DNA from: Bacteroidales bacterium UBA1736 | GTDB taxonomy: Bacteria > Bacteroidota > Bacteroidia > Bacteroidales > UBA932 | NCBI GenBank assembly: GCA_002315825.1 | Contig: DCIC01000053.1 | Span: 7,559-35,634 of the forward strand | Length of the DNA: 28,076 nucleotides | Direction: 5' to 3' | In this document: in pieces, positions 15,097-24,438 of the stretch | Layout of the letters: every line of letters begins with the position of its first letter | Numbering within the stretch: position 1 is the first letter of the stretch | Notes under the pieces: model-generated | What the model saw: the letters and a program-made list of their open reading frames with translations, nothing else | The model's database searches: none | Told to the model about the DNA's origin: nothing | Position numbers and translations under genes: made by a program

Positions 15097-16827
15097 TTAT
15101 TTGATTCGTGTCAAAGTTCCCAAACCATTCAACATATATATTTCATCCTGGCTTCTCAGTTTCTCGGAAAAAATACTTTTGGTACTGTCGACAATAGCCT
15201 CCAAATCGCCCAAATCAGCCAAAGAATAAAAAATGACGTCACTCGACACTTGTGAATCAACATTTTCAGTTAATGCGGCGACCTTTTCCGGATAAGAATC
15301 ACAGTAACTGGATGAAAGCCAGACGAAACAAGGAATATGCGACTCTTGCTCCGTACCTTCATACGAACTGTGTAAAGCCAGATTGCGTTCATCGTCACAA
15401 AGATTCTCTCCGTGATCTGATATGTACAACATACCGCACGCACCATTTTGCTTTCGTAACACGTTTATTATCTGAGATAACACATAATCCGTATAGACAA
15501 TGGTGTTGTCGTAAGAGTTATCAAGTATTTCCTTCTTTTCTGCCGTGCATACTGAAAATCCATCAGAAGACTGCATTGCAGGTTTGAAAACACAAAACTC
15601 GGATGGGTAACGTTCATTATATCTGAAATGACTTCCCCAGAGATGAAGAACATAGAATGTCTTTCTCACTGGATGTTCTTCGGACAAAGTATTCAAGGAC
15701 GAAATCAAACGGTCATCGAATTGGATGGAGGTCGGACTGTAAAAGTCACTTGAATATATATGATCATCCTCCGCTATGCGATTCTCAAAAATGGTATTCG
15801 CTTGATTACTGATCCATGCAGTCTGGAACCCCGCTTCTGCGAAAGCATCCACAATTGTTTTCTCTCTTTTCGCAATTTCTACTCTTTTGACATCCGCCCG
15901 AGTCAGGAGAAGGGGAATAGACAGCGAGGTAAAGTTGGCCTGACTGTAGATGTTTGACAGACTGAAAAGGTTGGAAATCGTATCCAGAGCGGGTGATGTG
16001 GGGCGACTGTAACCGTTGCGTGAGAAACGGTCGTATCGCGCCGCCTCGCCAAGAACCAGAATATAATGTTCTTCCAAACTATCTATTTTTTGCTCAAGGC
16101 CAAACGAAAAATCCTTCAGCTCCGCATTGAAATCACGTTCGCGCCTATTCTCCGCCATCAAGCCACAGACATTACAGTATATGTTGTAAGGATATATCTT
16201 ATAGAATTTCAATACAACCAGTTTGATGTTTTCCTTCATCAGGACGTCAAAATGTCCATTTGATAATCGAATTGGATGAATTGCCAGCATTGTAATTATC
16301 CCCGAAACTGCCAATACCGGTATGCAAGTCCATACTGCCAGATTTACAGTACGTCGGAAGAAATGGGTGTTTTCCATTCTGGAAACCGATATGACATATA
16401 CAGCACAGAGGATTAGAAACACTGACAGCAGAGGCCATACTGAAGAAGCTACCTCCATCATCTCGGTGCGATTTGTCTCCAGACAATTTTTCAAAAAAGG
16501 TATTGAAACAGACGCCCTGTTCAAGTAGAGAGATGCCATTTCTATCGGCATCCATAACAGACCGATAATCCCTTCTACGAGAAAATATGTTCTTCTTCGC
16601 AGAACTGTCGCCGGCAGCAACAGAAAAAAAACCACTACACCGAAGTAAATCGCTTTTCTTAAAGGGTAACCGAAAAGGTCCACCGATACACATACGGTAT
16701 ATATGTTTGGTATCAACAATATCAGCCAACACACGAAAGGTAGGCATTTTTGAATCGAAAAAGCGTGAAGGTGTTTATTTATCCACATAATGTCCCTATA
16801 TTTGGACAGGGATGAGTTCTTATTCAT
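15097..16827 (-). CDS. Phosphoethanolamine transferase-like membrane sulfatase-fold protein (copy 2, nucleophile position Ala)
   Basis: 576 residues from the ATG at 16827; an in-frame TTG at 16842 would add five residues. About five transmembrane helices precede a periplasmic domain with LVLGEAARYDRFSRNGYSR, a FYVLHLWGSHFRY block and LYISDHGENL, all matching EptA/CptA-like transferases. The expected motif is GET or GEST; here the codons at 16042-16047 (- strand) are GCG GCG, so both candidate nucleophile positions are Ala262 and Ala263. Metal-ligand Glu261 and the DHGE block remain. The protein may be inactive, use another residue, or work as a partner of copy 1. It starts 28 bases after the Wzz stop. 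Confidence 0.77.
   Translation of the reverse strand: MNKNSSLSKYRDIMWINKHLHAFSIQKCLPFVCWLILLIPNIYTVCVSVDLFGYPLRKAIYFGVVVFFLLLPATVLRRRTYFLVEGIIGLLWMPIEMASLYLNRASVSIPFLKNCLETNRTEMMEVASSVWPLLSVFLILCAVYVISVSRMENTHFFRRTVNLAVWTCIPVLAVSGIITMLAIHPIRLSNGHFDVLMKENIKLVVLKFYKIYPYNIYCNVCGLMAENRRERDFNAELKDFSFGLEQKIDSLEEHYILVLGEAARYDRFSRNGYSRPTSPALDTISNLFSLSNIYSQANFTSLSIPLLLTRADVKRVEIAKREKTIVDAFAEAGFQTAWISNQANTIFENRIAEDDHIYSSDFYSPTSIQFDDRLISSLNTLSEEHPVRKTFYVLHLWGSHFRYNERYPSEFCVFKPAMQSSDGFSVCTAEKKEILDNSYDNTIVYTDYVLSQIINVLRKQNGACGMLYISDHGENLCDDERNLALHSSYEGTEQESHIPCFVWLSSSYCDSYPEKVAALTENVDSQVSSDVIFYSLADLGDLEAIVDSTKSIFSEKLRSQDEIYMLNGLGTLTRIK
15109..15134. repeat. 26-bp repeat, copy A (3' end of transferase copy 2)
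   Basis: This stretch inside the last codons of the transferase gene agrees at 25 of 26 bases with 25536-25561, 10.4 kb away. It encodes MLNGLGTLT on the - strand. Confidence 0.75.
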
Positions 16828-16855
16828 CAATTCAAAACTCAATATCTTCGGGTAC

Positions 16856-17953
16856 TCAGGCCCACGGTTTTTTCAGCGTCCAGAAAAGCTCTTTCCGGAG
16901 AAGCCAACATGAAGTGATGATAGTAGAAAAAAACAGCATTTCCAGTACAAATAACTCGCGTTTCGGACCGGTGGGGCGGACTGGTACAGTGGCGCTTTTG
17001 AGGGTGGTGAAGGCAGGAGTGTTTTCCTGAACCTTGGCCTCAGCGGTTGACAACTGCGCCTTGACGGCGTTGTATGTACTCATTTTGAGGTCCGCCTCAT
17101 TTTTCAAGCGTCCAGCTTCGCTCATCTGACTCTGATGAGTCATCCCGCTGTGACTATCTTTGTAATTGCTATAAGTGATGAGCGCTTCATTGTAGTCTTT
17201 CTCCGCCTTGCACAGTAGATTCCGATAATAATAAGCATCCTCGCGCATCTTCTTGGTCCGATAAATAGTGATGAATTCCTGCAGACGCGTCTTAACAGAA
17301 TCTGCCATAAGGGCACAGACCAATCTATCATGGTCCTTGACTGAAATGGTAATGACATTTGTTTTCTTATCCACCGAGCAATTGATGTCGTCAATAATAT
17401 CCATCATTCTACCATCATCTTCAATGGACATACAAAACGGATTGACTCCGACGGTACCTTCTTCCATCTTCATACCATCCAAAGCAACCGACTGTTCCTT
17501 GTGTGAAATCGATGAGACCAAACTTTTCTTCGCTTTCGTCAGAGGATAGATCAGCGGATTATGTTTATCATATTCTTTCCTGTAGGTATAATAATCCGTT
17601 TCAACTTTCCCGTCTGCCGTACGAATACGAATGTCATACAGACTAACCAGAAATTCCGGAGATTTAAAAAGGACGGGATACAGCAAAGGAAAAATAGCAT
17701 CTTCCGTCGCCATTGAACCGATATTTAATCCGAACGACGAAGCGATGCCAGTAATGTTTCCGACATTTGATCCTCCACTTTCCGGAGCCAATTTGACCTC
17801 ACAGGTATAGTAGCGAGGCTGGGGCAGAATCCAGATACAGGAGAGTATCAATACTGTTGGCCAAAGGATATAGAAAACCTTGCGCCTGGTCCATAAGGTT
17901 TGTAAAATCTTTGGAAGGTCAATAATTTGTTTATTGTTGGTGTATTCTTCCAT
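16856..17953 (-). CDS. Wzz/PCP-type polysaccharide chain-length determinant protein
   Basis: 365 residues with the layout of polysaccharide co-polymerases: cytoplasmic N-terminus, transmembrane helix at about 28-47, a large periplasmic region with a predicted coiled-coil stretch (about 220-310), then a Pro-rich VPVRPTGPKRE motif and a second helix at about 338-357. There is no C-terminal BY-kinase domain, so it is the short kinase-free form. It sets polymer length with Wzy in the inner membrane. The SLBB export gene lies 7 bases upstream and a transferase 28 bases downstream, so it is in the middle of the export block. The start is the ATG at 17951-17953. Confidence 0.88.
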   Translation of the reverse strand: MEEYTNNKQIIDLPKILQTLWTRRKVFYILWPTVLILSCIWILPQPRYYTCEVKLAPESGGSNVGNITGIASSFGLNIGSMATEDAIFPLLYPVLFKSPEFLVSLYDIRIRTADGKVETDYYTYRKEYDKHNPLIYPLTKAKKSLVSSISHKEQSVALDGMKMEEGTVGVNPFCMSIEDDGRMMDIIDDINCSVDKKTNVITISVKDHDRLVCALMADSVKTRLQEFITIYRTKKMREDAYYYRNLLCKAEKDYNEALITYSNYKDSHSGMTHQSQMSEAGRLKNEADLKMSTYNAVKAQLSTAEAKVQENTPAFTTLKSATVPVRPTGPKRELFVLEMLFFSTIITSCWLLRKELFWTLKKPWA

Positions 17954-17960
17954 AGCCGTG

Positions 17961-20285
17961 TCATTTCTTTATGATGGATGCCACTACGGCTGCGATACTG
18001 GCCAGTACGCTTGCGGTACTCAAACCTATGGCGGCCGCTTGGGGATTGATTTCGCGCTTCTCCTTGGTTGGAACGATAATCTCACAGCCAGGCTGCACCT
18101 TGCTGGATAATGCCTTGCCCTTTAAACCGTTGGCATAGATAATGTATGACTGTGGCCTATGTCCCTGCTTACTGACACCCCCGGCTTGATTCAGATAATA
18201 GGACAGACCCTTACCTTCCTCAAAATTGACGGTGTTAGGGGAGAGAACGGCGCCGCTGATTTTCACAGTATTATTCATTTGTGGTATAGAGATGATATCT
18301 CCCTCCTTGATTATGATATCGTTGGGGCCATGGGGATTTTTGAGAGCCAATTCCAAGTCTGTGCCGATGTAATATGTGGATTTTGCCATATCATTTACTA
18401 TCCGGAGGGAGTCTTCAGCAGTGGTGGCCGTTTCCAGTTCCATACGCATCACTTCTCGCTCCTTGTTGCTTATGGTACGGGTTATCTGCACTCCACCAAC
18501 GAAGGCCCTCGCTGTCAAACCTCCGGCACGTGAGATGAAGTCGGAGAGGCGCTCCTCTGAGCTGCTAACAGCGTATGCACCGGCATTTCTGACTTCCCCC
18601 TCGACAAATACCATACGTTGCTCTTGATAATATTCAGATTGCACAACAGTTATGACATCCTGAGGCTTAAGACGGAAATCGTCGGTTAAACCAACGCGAA
18701 ATATCTGTGCCATAGTCTTGCCGTCGGGGTTATCTGCAGGGTCAGTGATTCGTCGGGCAATCTCTATCTGAGCCGGGTCGGCAGTTTCTTTCATTCCTCC
18801 TGCACGTATGACTAAAGTGGCGACCGTCTCGTCCGAACTATATGAATACACTCCCGGATTAAATACCTCTCCGACTATGGATAATGTCCTGAGACTGTCA
18901 CGTAGCTGATAGGAAGCTATTATCAGTTTATCCTCGTTTTTCAATTCCATATCGGCTGCTCTTCCGGAAAGGATTTTCCCGAGCGCCACGGGTAGCGTTT
19001 CGGTGGTGCGGTCGGGAAGCATACGCAAAAGCACAGCCAAATCAGTTACCGCCTTCTCATCCAAGCCTCCGGCATGTTCGACAAGGGTCTTGACAGAATG
19101 AATGTCATCACTCATTCTGTAGAACCCCGGACGGAATATGGCTCCCTCCACAGAAACAGTGTTCTTATAGCGGTCAAGTGCTGAATCAACCACAACTACG
19201 TCACCGTCCAAATTATGAAACGATGTAATATCGCCCTCCAATACATTGAACACAGTCAGTCCGTCTTTATCCTTTCGCTCCACACGAATCTTCTCCTTAT
19301 AGGCATCACCGGTAAATTCGCCGGAATACCGGATGAGGTCACCAAGCGTCTCGCCCTTCTTCATCTCATAGTACATTGGACGTTTTACCCGGCCTTCTAT
19401 CTTTACCAGATTCTCGTATGTACCGACGCGGATAACATCGCCGTCCTTTAACGGCAAGTCTCCGCTAAGGCGTCCGTTGAGTATGAAATCATAGATATCG
19501 AGATGGGATATGACCTTCCCGCCTCTGGTAAGCTGAATATCCCGCATCGTACCTATCTCATTGATACCTCCGGATAGATAAAGAGCATTAAATACGTTAG
19601 CGAATGCTGACACGGTATAGGTGCCGGGAATCTGGACTTCTCCCATCACGTGGACGATGATGGTGCGTGTCTGACCGACCGTTAGACGAATCTCCGAGTC
19701 AAGAAAGTGTCCTCCGACAGAGGAGCGTACCTTATCCTGCGCCTGGGCGGCAGTCAAGCCGGAGATATAAATCAACCCCTCATTGGGGATGGAAATGGAG
19801 CCGTCAGGCGATATCTTGCACGACGATGATGCCTGTGACGAACCGTAGATGTCTATGATAACCTCATCACCTGCTCCGAGTTTGTAATCGGAGGGGGTGG
19901 GGATACTCATATCCGGTGCGAAAGAAAGATTCTCGGAGCGGAAAATATTGTGCCCGAATATCGTCTTGGAAGGAATAGGATAAGGGACATCCATTTGAAC
20001 GGACTGTTCCCCGTTGTTCATGCGACCACGGTCCTGCATATTCGAAGTCGCTTCCACCGAAGAAGGAATCTGAGAGATGTTGTTGTATTTGTCCCGCAAG
20101 GACTGCAGATGCTCAAGTGTTACCCCACGAGTCATCAAGTCCTTGGCAATCTGCTTATCGTCGACGCCTTTGGATAACTGAGTCTGTACATAGTCAACTA
20201 TCTGTTCATCTGTCATCTGGGCGAAAACCGAAGGAGCCACTCCAAGCAAGACAATGACAAAAACTATTTTCACAAAACCTTTCAT
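17961..20285 (-). CDS. Wza-like polysaccharide export protein with six SLBB domains
   Basis: 774 residues. A signal peptide (about 1-22, ending VFAQ) is followed by a short helical region, then the Poly_export domain (YKLGAGDEVIIDIYGSS) and six SLBB units recognisable by their openings: VHVMGEVQIPGTY, VKIEGRVKRPMYY, VSVEGAIFRPGFY, LSIVGEVFNPGVY, VFVEGEVRNAGAY and VKISGAVLSPNTV, each ending near an AGG or SGG. The C-terminus has a hydrophobic helix (GLSTASVLASIAAVVASII) that may be the outer-membrane pore helix or an anchor. It is predicted to carry the polymer across the periplasm and outer membrane. It lies 49 bases after the initiating transferase and 7 before Wzz. This many SLBB domains is more than in E. 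coli Wza, but common in Bacteroidetes. Confidence 0.92.
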   Translation of the reverse strand: MKGFVKIVFVIVLLGVAPSVFAQMTDEQIVDYVQTQLSKGVDDKQIAKDLMTRGVTLEHLQSLRDKYNNISQIPSSVEATSNMQDRGRMNNGEQSVQMDVPYPIPSKTIFGHNIFRSENLSFAPDMSIPTPSDYKLGAGDEVIIDIYGSSQASSSCKISPDGSISIPNEGLIYISGLTAAQAQDKVRSSVGGHFLDSEIRLTVGQTRTIIVHVMGEVQIPGTYTVSAFANVFNALYLSGGINEIGTMRDIQLTRGGKVISHLDIYDFILNGRLSGDLPLKDGDVIRVGTYENLVKIEGRVKRPMYYEMKKGETLGDLIRYSGEFTGDAYKEKIRVERKDKDGLTVFNVLEGDITSFHNLDGDVVVVDSALDRYKNTVSVEGAIFRPGFYRMSDDIHSVKTLVEHAGGLDEKAVTDLAVLLRMLPDRTTETLPVALGKILSGRAADMELKNEDKLIIASYQLRDSLRTLSIVGEVFNPGVYSYSSDETVATLVIRAGGMKETADPAQIEIARRITDPADNPDGKTMAQIFRVGLTDDFRLKPQDVITVVQSEYYQEQRMVFVEGEVRNAGAYAVSSSEERLSDFISRAGGLTARAFVGGVQITRTISNKEREVMRMELETATTAEDSLRIVNDMAKSTYYIGTDLELALKNPHGPNDIIIKEGDIISIPQMNNTVKISGAVLSPNTVNFEEGKGLSYYLNQAGGVSKQGHRPQSYIIYANGLKGKALSSKVQPGCEIIVPTKEKREINPQAAAIGLSTASVLASIAAVVASIIKK

Positions 20286-20334
20286 ATTTCAAATTATTAC
20301 TGTTGCGATAAATCTTCTTAAAGTTAAGAATGGT

Positions 20335-20910
20335 TCATGGCTTACGTAAGCCTTTTGGAATTTCGCAGAAGGAAAGAATAAATATTTTCACATCTAGCCA
20401 AAACCCCATATTCATTGCATACCATCCGTCCATAGTAGACTTTTCCTTATCATCAAGTTCCTTCCTGCCATTTATCTGTGCCCACCCCGATAACCCGGGA
20501 AGGAGGTCATTGGCTCCAAATTTATCACGCTCTGCAAGCAAATCTTCCGCATCGAAAATGACAGGTCTTGGACCTATGAAAGACATATCACCCTTGAAGA
20601 TATTGAAAAGTTGCGGAATTTCATCCAACGAAGACTTTCTCAAGAATTGCTGGAAACTCGACAACTGCCAGGGTACTTGTTCCAATTCAATTGACACGGC
20701 ATAATCGGGCGCCTCAATTGGCATCGTTCTAAACTTCAACATTTGAAAAGGTTTTCGACCTTTCCCAGCCCTTTTCTGCTTAAATAATACGCATCCGTGT
20801 GAATCAATTCTTACCGCAAGCGCAATCAATAGCATAGGCACGAGAAGTACAACAATGCCCACCAAAGACAAAAATATATCCAAAATCCGTTTTATATACC
20901 TTGCGTACAT
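20335..20910 (-). CDS. Initiating phosphoglycosyl transferase (PglC/WcaJ C-terminal type sugar transferase)
   Basis: 191 residues, the small monotopic form. One N-terminal hydrophobic hairpin (about 8-33) is followed by LFKQKRAGKGRKPFQMLKFRTM (key residues at 42-63), the catalytic SSLDEIPQLFNIFKGDMS block with Asp96-Glu97, FIGPRP and PGLSGWAQINGR. It transfers a sugar-1-phosphate from a UDP-sugar to undecaprenyl phosphate, the first step of the repeat unit, at the cytoplasmic face of the inner membrane. The likely sugar is an N-acetylated amino sugar, but this cannot be read from sequence. It lies 3 bases after the phosphodiesterase-like gene and before the export block. Confidence 0.92.
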   Translation of the reverse strand: MYARYIKRILDIFLSLVGIVVLLVPMLLIALAVRIDSHGCVLFKQKRAGKGRKPFQMLKFRTMPIEAPDYAVSIELEQVPWQLSSFQQFLRKSSLDEIPQLFNIFKGDMSFIGPRPVIFDAEDLLAERDKFGANDLLPGLSGWAQINGRKELDDKEKSTMDGWYAMNMGFWLDVKIFILSFCEIPKGLRKP

Positions 20911-20913
20911 ATA

Positions 20914-21702
20914 TCAAATTTCATCAGTATACACATACATTACACGTCTATCCAGAGCGAAAACACTGTCAGCCTTCTCTCTCGTTACCATCTCGTCCGG
21001 AATACTCACAGCATATCGGCAACCCGGCAAAATTCCATATAGTATTGGAGGAATTTGCCTTGCACAGAACGAATAATTCTTGGGCGTTTTGACTTCCGTA
21101 AAAGATATCAATGCCTTAGTGGTCTGCTGGAATAATAAAAAAGGCGAAGGATATCTTGAAAAGAGAACGCTGAATCCCTGTTCTGACAATGAATAATAAT
21201 CATCCAAGGACATACATTCCACTATCATCCTATTTTTTATTTCCTTAAAAAATTGATTCAGGATTCGGGGTTCCGATATTTTGTCCGTAATTAATACCAA
21301 GTCCGGGTATTCCCTCCATATTTTCAATATATCCTCGTATGTAATGGGGTGCAAACAACCATAAAGAAGGGCATTGGAGAATTCAGAATACGCTACAGGT
21401 TGGACGGAATCTGTACTGTCTCCGATCATCAGATGATACACTTCCCAATCGTGACATCCTACAAGCACACTGTCTGATGTCAACGACAAGTCTATTTCTA
21501 TGTATTTAACACCTTTTCCTATCGCTTGAAATAGTGCCTCCTTTGAATTTGTATATTTATGACCGTCTATCGCCGAGCAGGCGTGCGCAACAATGAAATG
21601 CTCAAATTGGCGGGACTCTTTGAAAATCCAATATTTATATACGATACACACCAATCCGACAACGATAATAAAACCTAGAAAATAATGAATAGTTTTCGTC
21701 AT
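20914..21702 (-). CDS. Membrane-anchored glycerophosphodiester phosphodiesterase-like protein
   Basis: 262 residues with an N-terminal transmembrane helix (about 7-24). The GDPD-type start is seen as FIVAHACSAIDGHKYTNSKEA, then KYIEIDLSLTSD with Glu69 and Asp71, and GCHDWEVYH with His84-Asp85. Classical GDPD enzymes read HRGG and ENT here; this one has His40-Ala41 and TNS, so the conserved Arg and Glu are replaced. A similar AHA variant with IDG and YTNS is, from memory, found in other polysaccharide loci. It may cut a glycerophosphodiester on the polymer or act on lipid-linked donor. It is tightly placed between Wzx (52 bases) and the initiating transferase (3 bases). Fold is fairly safe; activity is uncertain. 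Confidence 0.72.
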   Translation of the reverse strand: MTKTIHYFLGFIIVVGLVCIVYKYWIFKESRQFEHFIVAHACSAIDGHKYTNSKEALFQAIGKGVKYIEIDLSLTSDSVLVGCHDWEVYHLMIGDSTDSVQPVAYSEFSNALLYGCLHPITYEDILKIWREYPDLVLITDKISEPRILNQFFKEIKNRMIVECMSLDDYYSLSEQGFSVLFSRYPSPFLLFQQTTKALISFTEVKTPKNYSFCARQIPPILYGILPGCRYAVSIPDEMVTREKADSVFALDRRVMYVYTDEI

Positions 21703-21754
21703 TTTAAGTTAAAAATGAGACCTCTTACATCATACAAGAACAAATATACAAATA

Positions 21755-23305
21755 TTATCTATTTCGAATCTTTCTATGCATTAAATTATGAATAACCGAC
21801 CTGCAATACGCAGTAACCGCCTGCCTTTCTCTCCTGTCAAGCCCGATCAGATATACACACGCGCATACATAAAATAACAGACCTGACAATAAGACGAATG
21901 TCTTGAGGATGGGATAATCTGAATTTATGTCACATAGTACCAATGGGATTATTATCACGGAAAATGACAAAATAACTCTAGGAAAAACATTGAATACATA
22001 TTTTTTCCAAGTCATTCCTATTTCCGGCAATACAATCCACATTCTGATGATTTGAGTGATGATTTGAACAAAAAGATATACCATCATCACGGTTTCCGGG
22101 GTTACTTCACAATATTTCAACAGAAACCAAGAAATCGGGACTACTGTAAGAAGAGATGTTCCTTCCCATATCTGGAACCTCTTAATATTTCCGGTCGCTT
22201 GTATTGATACTATCATTCCGTGGCAAAAAGAATCCACCAACATTGAATACAGAACGATTCGGACAAATTGGACAGTATGTTCCGGGACTTCTACGAGCCA
22301 CAACGACAAAACAGGTTCAATAACCACCAAAAGAGGGATGACTGTCACCTCTGTCAAGAAAAAACTGAACTTGGACGAAAGAAAAACAAGCTTATGCATA
22401 TACCCCACGTCACCCTTCGCCCAAACCTTTATCATCTGTGGTCGTAATGCTATCTGGAAATTATTCACCAGTATTTTGGCACCGGCTTGTACTTGAACTG
22501 CGATTCCTCTGGCGGCATTGACAACAGGACCAAAAAAAAGGTTCATTAAAATATTAATCCCCTGAGTATACCCTACGCACGCCAATTGCCCGTTGAATGT
22601 CCAACAGGCAAATGAAAAGATTTTTTTGAACAAGATCTTATTCCAAATAATAGAAGTACTCATCTCTTCAAAATTCCTTTTACAGTATACGAAATAGATA
22701 CCCCTGACAATAAAAGAAAGCATCAGTAACATAAACGAATACCAAACCAACTTGTCAAACGGAAGAATTAACAGTAATAGAACGACCACCAACTGCAATA
22801 CTGCATCTGCAATGGAGATAAACGCATACGCATCCATCTTTTCATAACCGAGAATCAAAGCATTGAAGGGAACACTAAGAATTGAAATCACTGCCGAGAA
22901 AAGGCTGAATTGATAGCACCACAAGACAGCTGACTCTCTTCCAAATGGAATAATAAGTTTCTCCTGAACGAACCACAAACCGACTGATTCTCCCAAAATC
23001 AGGATAACTGCAGCCAGGATCCAATGTATTATTCTTATGGTAGAAAATACACCAAACAACTGTTCTTTATTCCCCTCTCCGAGTGCAAAAGATACAAATC
23101 TGGATGATGCGTTGCTCATACAGGCGTTTATCACACCAAGGAACGAGATGACGCTGCCAACGACATTGAATATACCGTAATCATCCACCCCAAGAACTTG
23201 GAGAACGATGCGGGAGGAGTACAGCGATATCAGGACAGTGACTACTGACCTGATATACAGGAAAAAGGAGTTATGCACTACCTTACTGTTAGCATTTTCC
23301 TCCAT
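21755..23305 (-). CDS. Wzx-type polysaccharide flippase (MOP superfamily)
   Basis: 516 residues, nearly all hydrophobic with about 12-14 predicted transmembrane helices. The N-terminal SSRIVLQVLGVDDYGIFNVVGSVISF segment (key residues around 30-55) is characteristic of polysaccharide-type MOP transporters. It is expected to flip the undecaprenyl-linked repeat unit across the inner membrane. It lies 26 bases after a GT4 gene and 52 before the phosphodiesterase-like gene. No other flippase or ABC exporter is in the operon, which supports a Wzx/Wzy route. Confidence 0.88.
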   Translation of the reverse strand: MEENANSKVVHNSFFLYIRSVVTVLISLYSSRIVLQVLGVDDYGIFNVVGSVISFLGVINACMSNASSRFVSFALGEGNKEQLFGVFSTIRIIHWILAAVILILGESVGLWFVQEKLIIPFGRESAVLWCYQFSLFSAVISILSVPFNALILGYEKMDAYAFISIADAVLQLVVVLLLLILPFDKLVWYSFMLLMLSFIVRGIYFVYCKRNFEEMSTSIIWNKILFKKIFSFACWTFNGQLACVGYTQGINILMNLFFGPVVNAARGIAVQVQAGAKILVNNFQIALRPQMIKVWAKGDVGYMHKLVFLSSKFSFFLTEVTVIPLLVVIEPVLSLWLVEVPEHTVQFVRIVLYSMLVDSFCHGMIVSIQATGNIKRFQIWEGTSLLTVVPISWFLLKYCEVTPETVMMVYLFVQIITQIIRMWIVLPEIGMTWKKYVFNVFPRVILSFSVIIIPLVLCDINSDYPILKTFVLLSGLLFYVCACVYLIGLDRRERQAVTAYCRSVIHNLMHRKIRNR

Positions 23306-23331
23306 ACCGGATATGACCCTCTATATGATTT

Positions 23332-24435
23332 TCATATCAATTCAACATAACGCTTAATCACAAAGCGGACATCAAACTGACTCTTGCACTTCTCATAACT
23401 GGCTTTTGACATACTCCTCTTTTCTTCCTCACTTAATTTCAAAAACTTGAGACACGCATCAGCCAACGCCTTTCCGTTTTTAGGTTCCACCAGAAAGCCA
23501 TTGATTCCATTATCCACAAGTTCTCTGCATCCGGGGACGTCGGTAGTTATTATCGGTCTTCCCATTGAAGACGCCTCCATCAAGGAACGGTTAAGCCCCT
23601 CACGATAATAACTGGGCACTACTACCACCACACCATTTCTCTTAAGGACAGACGGAACATCGGTTGATTCACCCAAATAATCAACCGCTCCATCTTTGAC
23701 ATCTGCATCCAAAACGGACTTTACAATGCCATTGGGATTATCTTCACACAACTTCCCAAGTATTTCGAACTTTACTTCGGGGTAGAACGTTCTTACAATG
23801 CGGGCGGCCTCCACAAACTGGGCATATCCCTTGTCGTGCAAAAGACGGGCGACCATCAAGAAACGGGTCGTGGTATATGTGCTTTCGCATAACGGGTATT
23901 TCTGCATATCCACTCCTTCGCCACATTCGAACAGAAACAGTTTTTCTCTTTTGACATAGCCATCGGCCAAGACCTCATAATTCGCCCTGTTGAGAACCAC
24001 AACCTTCTCAGCAACAGACAATCCGAGTCTGTAAAGAAATCTTGCCAGCCTTTTCTTTATGGAATATCCGTCAAACAGATAACCCAATCCAGCCATAAAA
24101 TCAATCGTCCTTATCCCCAAATGATGCGCAGCCAACGCGCTATAGATATTCGGCTTGACTGTATAATTGATAACCACGTCAGGACTCTCCAGCCTGTACA
24201 ATTTGATAAAATTCTTGAATAATCTTTGATCAGCCAGAATATTTTGTGAATTGGGCTGCATATCGATAGTTACAAACCTGCAACATCCCTCAAATCTTTT
24301 TCTATGATCTTCATCATCTTGAACTTCAGGGAAAACCAGCACCACCTCCCAACCTTTGTCTGAAAAATGGCGTATCACGTCTCCTCTGTACAAATACAAT
24401 GTGTACAGATCATTATGACAAAAAACAATTTTCAT
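23332..24435 (-). CDS. GT4 family glycosyltransferase (PglA-like)
   Basis: 367 residues with two Rossmann-like halves. The GT-B family 4 signature is complete: ECGEGVDMQKYP (170-181), RLLHDKGYAQFVEA for nucleotide binding and EGLNRSLME with the E-x7-E pair Glu279/Glu287. The overall form, including VINYTVKPNIYSALAA, resembles bacterial hexosamine transferases such as PglA. It should add one sugar of the repeat unit in the cytoplasm using a nucleotide sugar. It starts 3 bases after the preceding GT4 stop. Confidence 0.88.
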   Translation of the reverse strand: MKIVFCHNDLYTLYLYRGDVIRHFSDKGWEVVLVFPEVQDDEDHRKRFEGCCRFVTIDMQPNSQNILADQRLFKNFIKLYRLESPDVVINYTVKPNIYSALAAHHLGIRTIDFMAGLGYLFDGYSIKKRLARFLYRLGLSVAEKVVVLNRANYEVLADGYVKREKLFLFECGEGVDMQKYPLCESTYTTTRFLMVARLLHDKGYAQFVEAARIVRTFYPEVKFEILGKLCEDNPNGIVKSVLDADVKDGAVDYLGESTDVPSVLKRNGVVVVVPSYYREGLNRSLMEASSMGRPIITTDVPGCRELVDNGINGFLVEPKNGKALADACLKFLKLSEEEKRSMSKASYEKCKSQFDVRFVIKRYVELI

Positions 24436-24438
24436 CCT

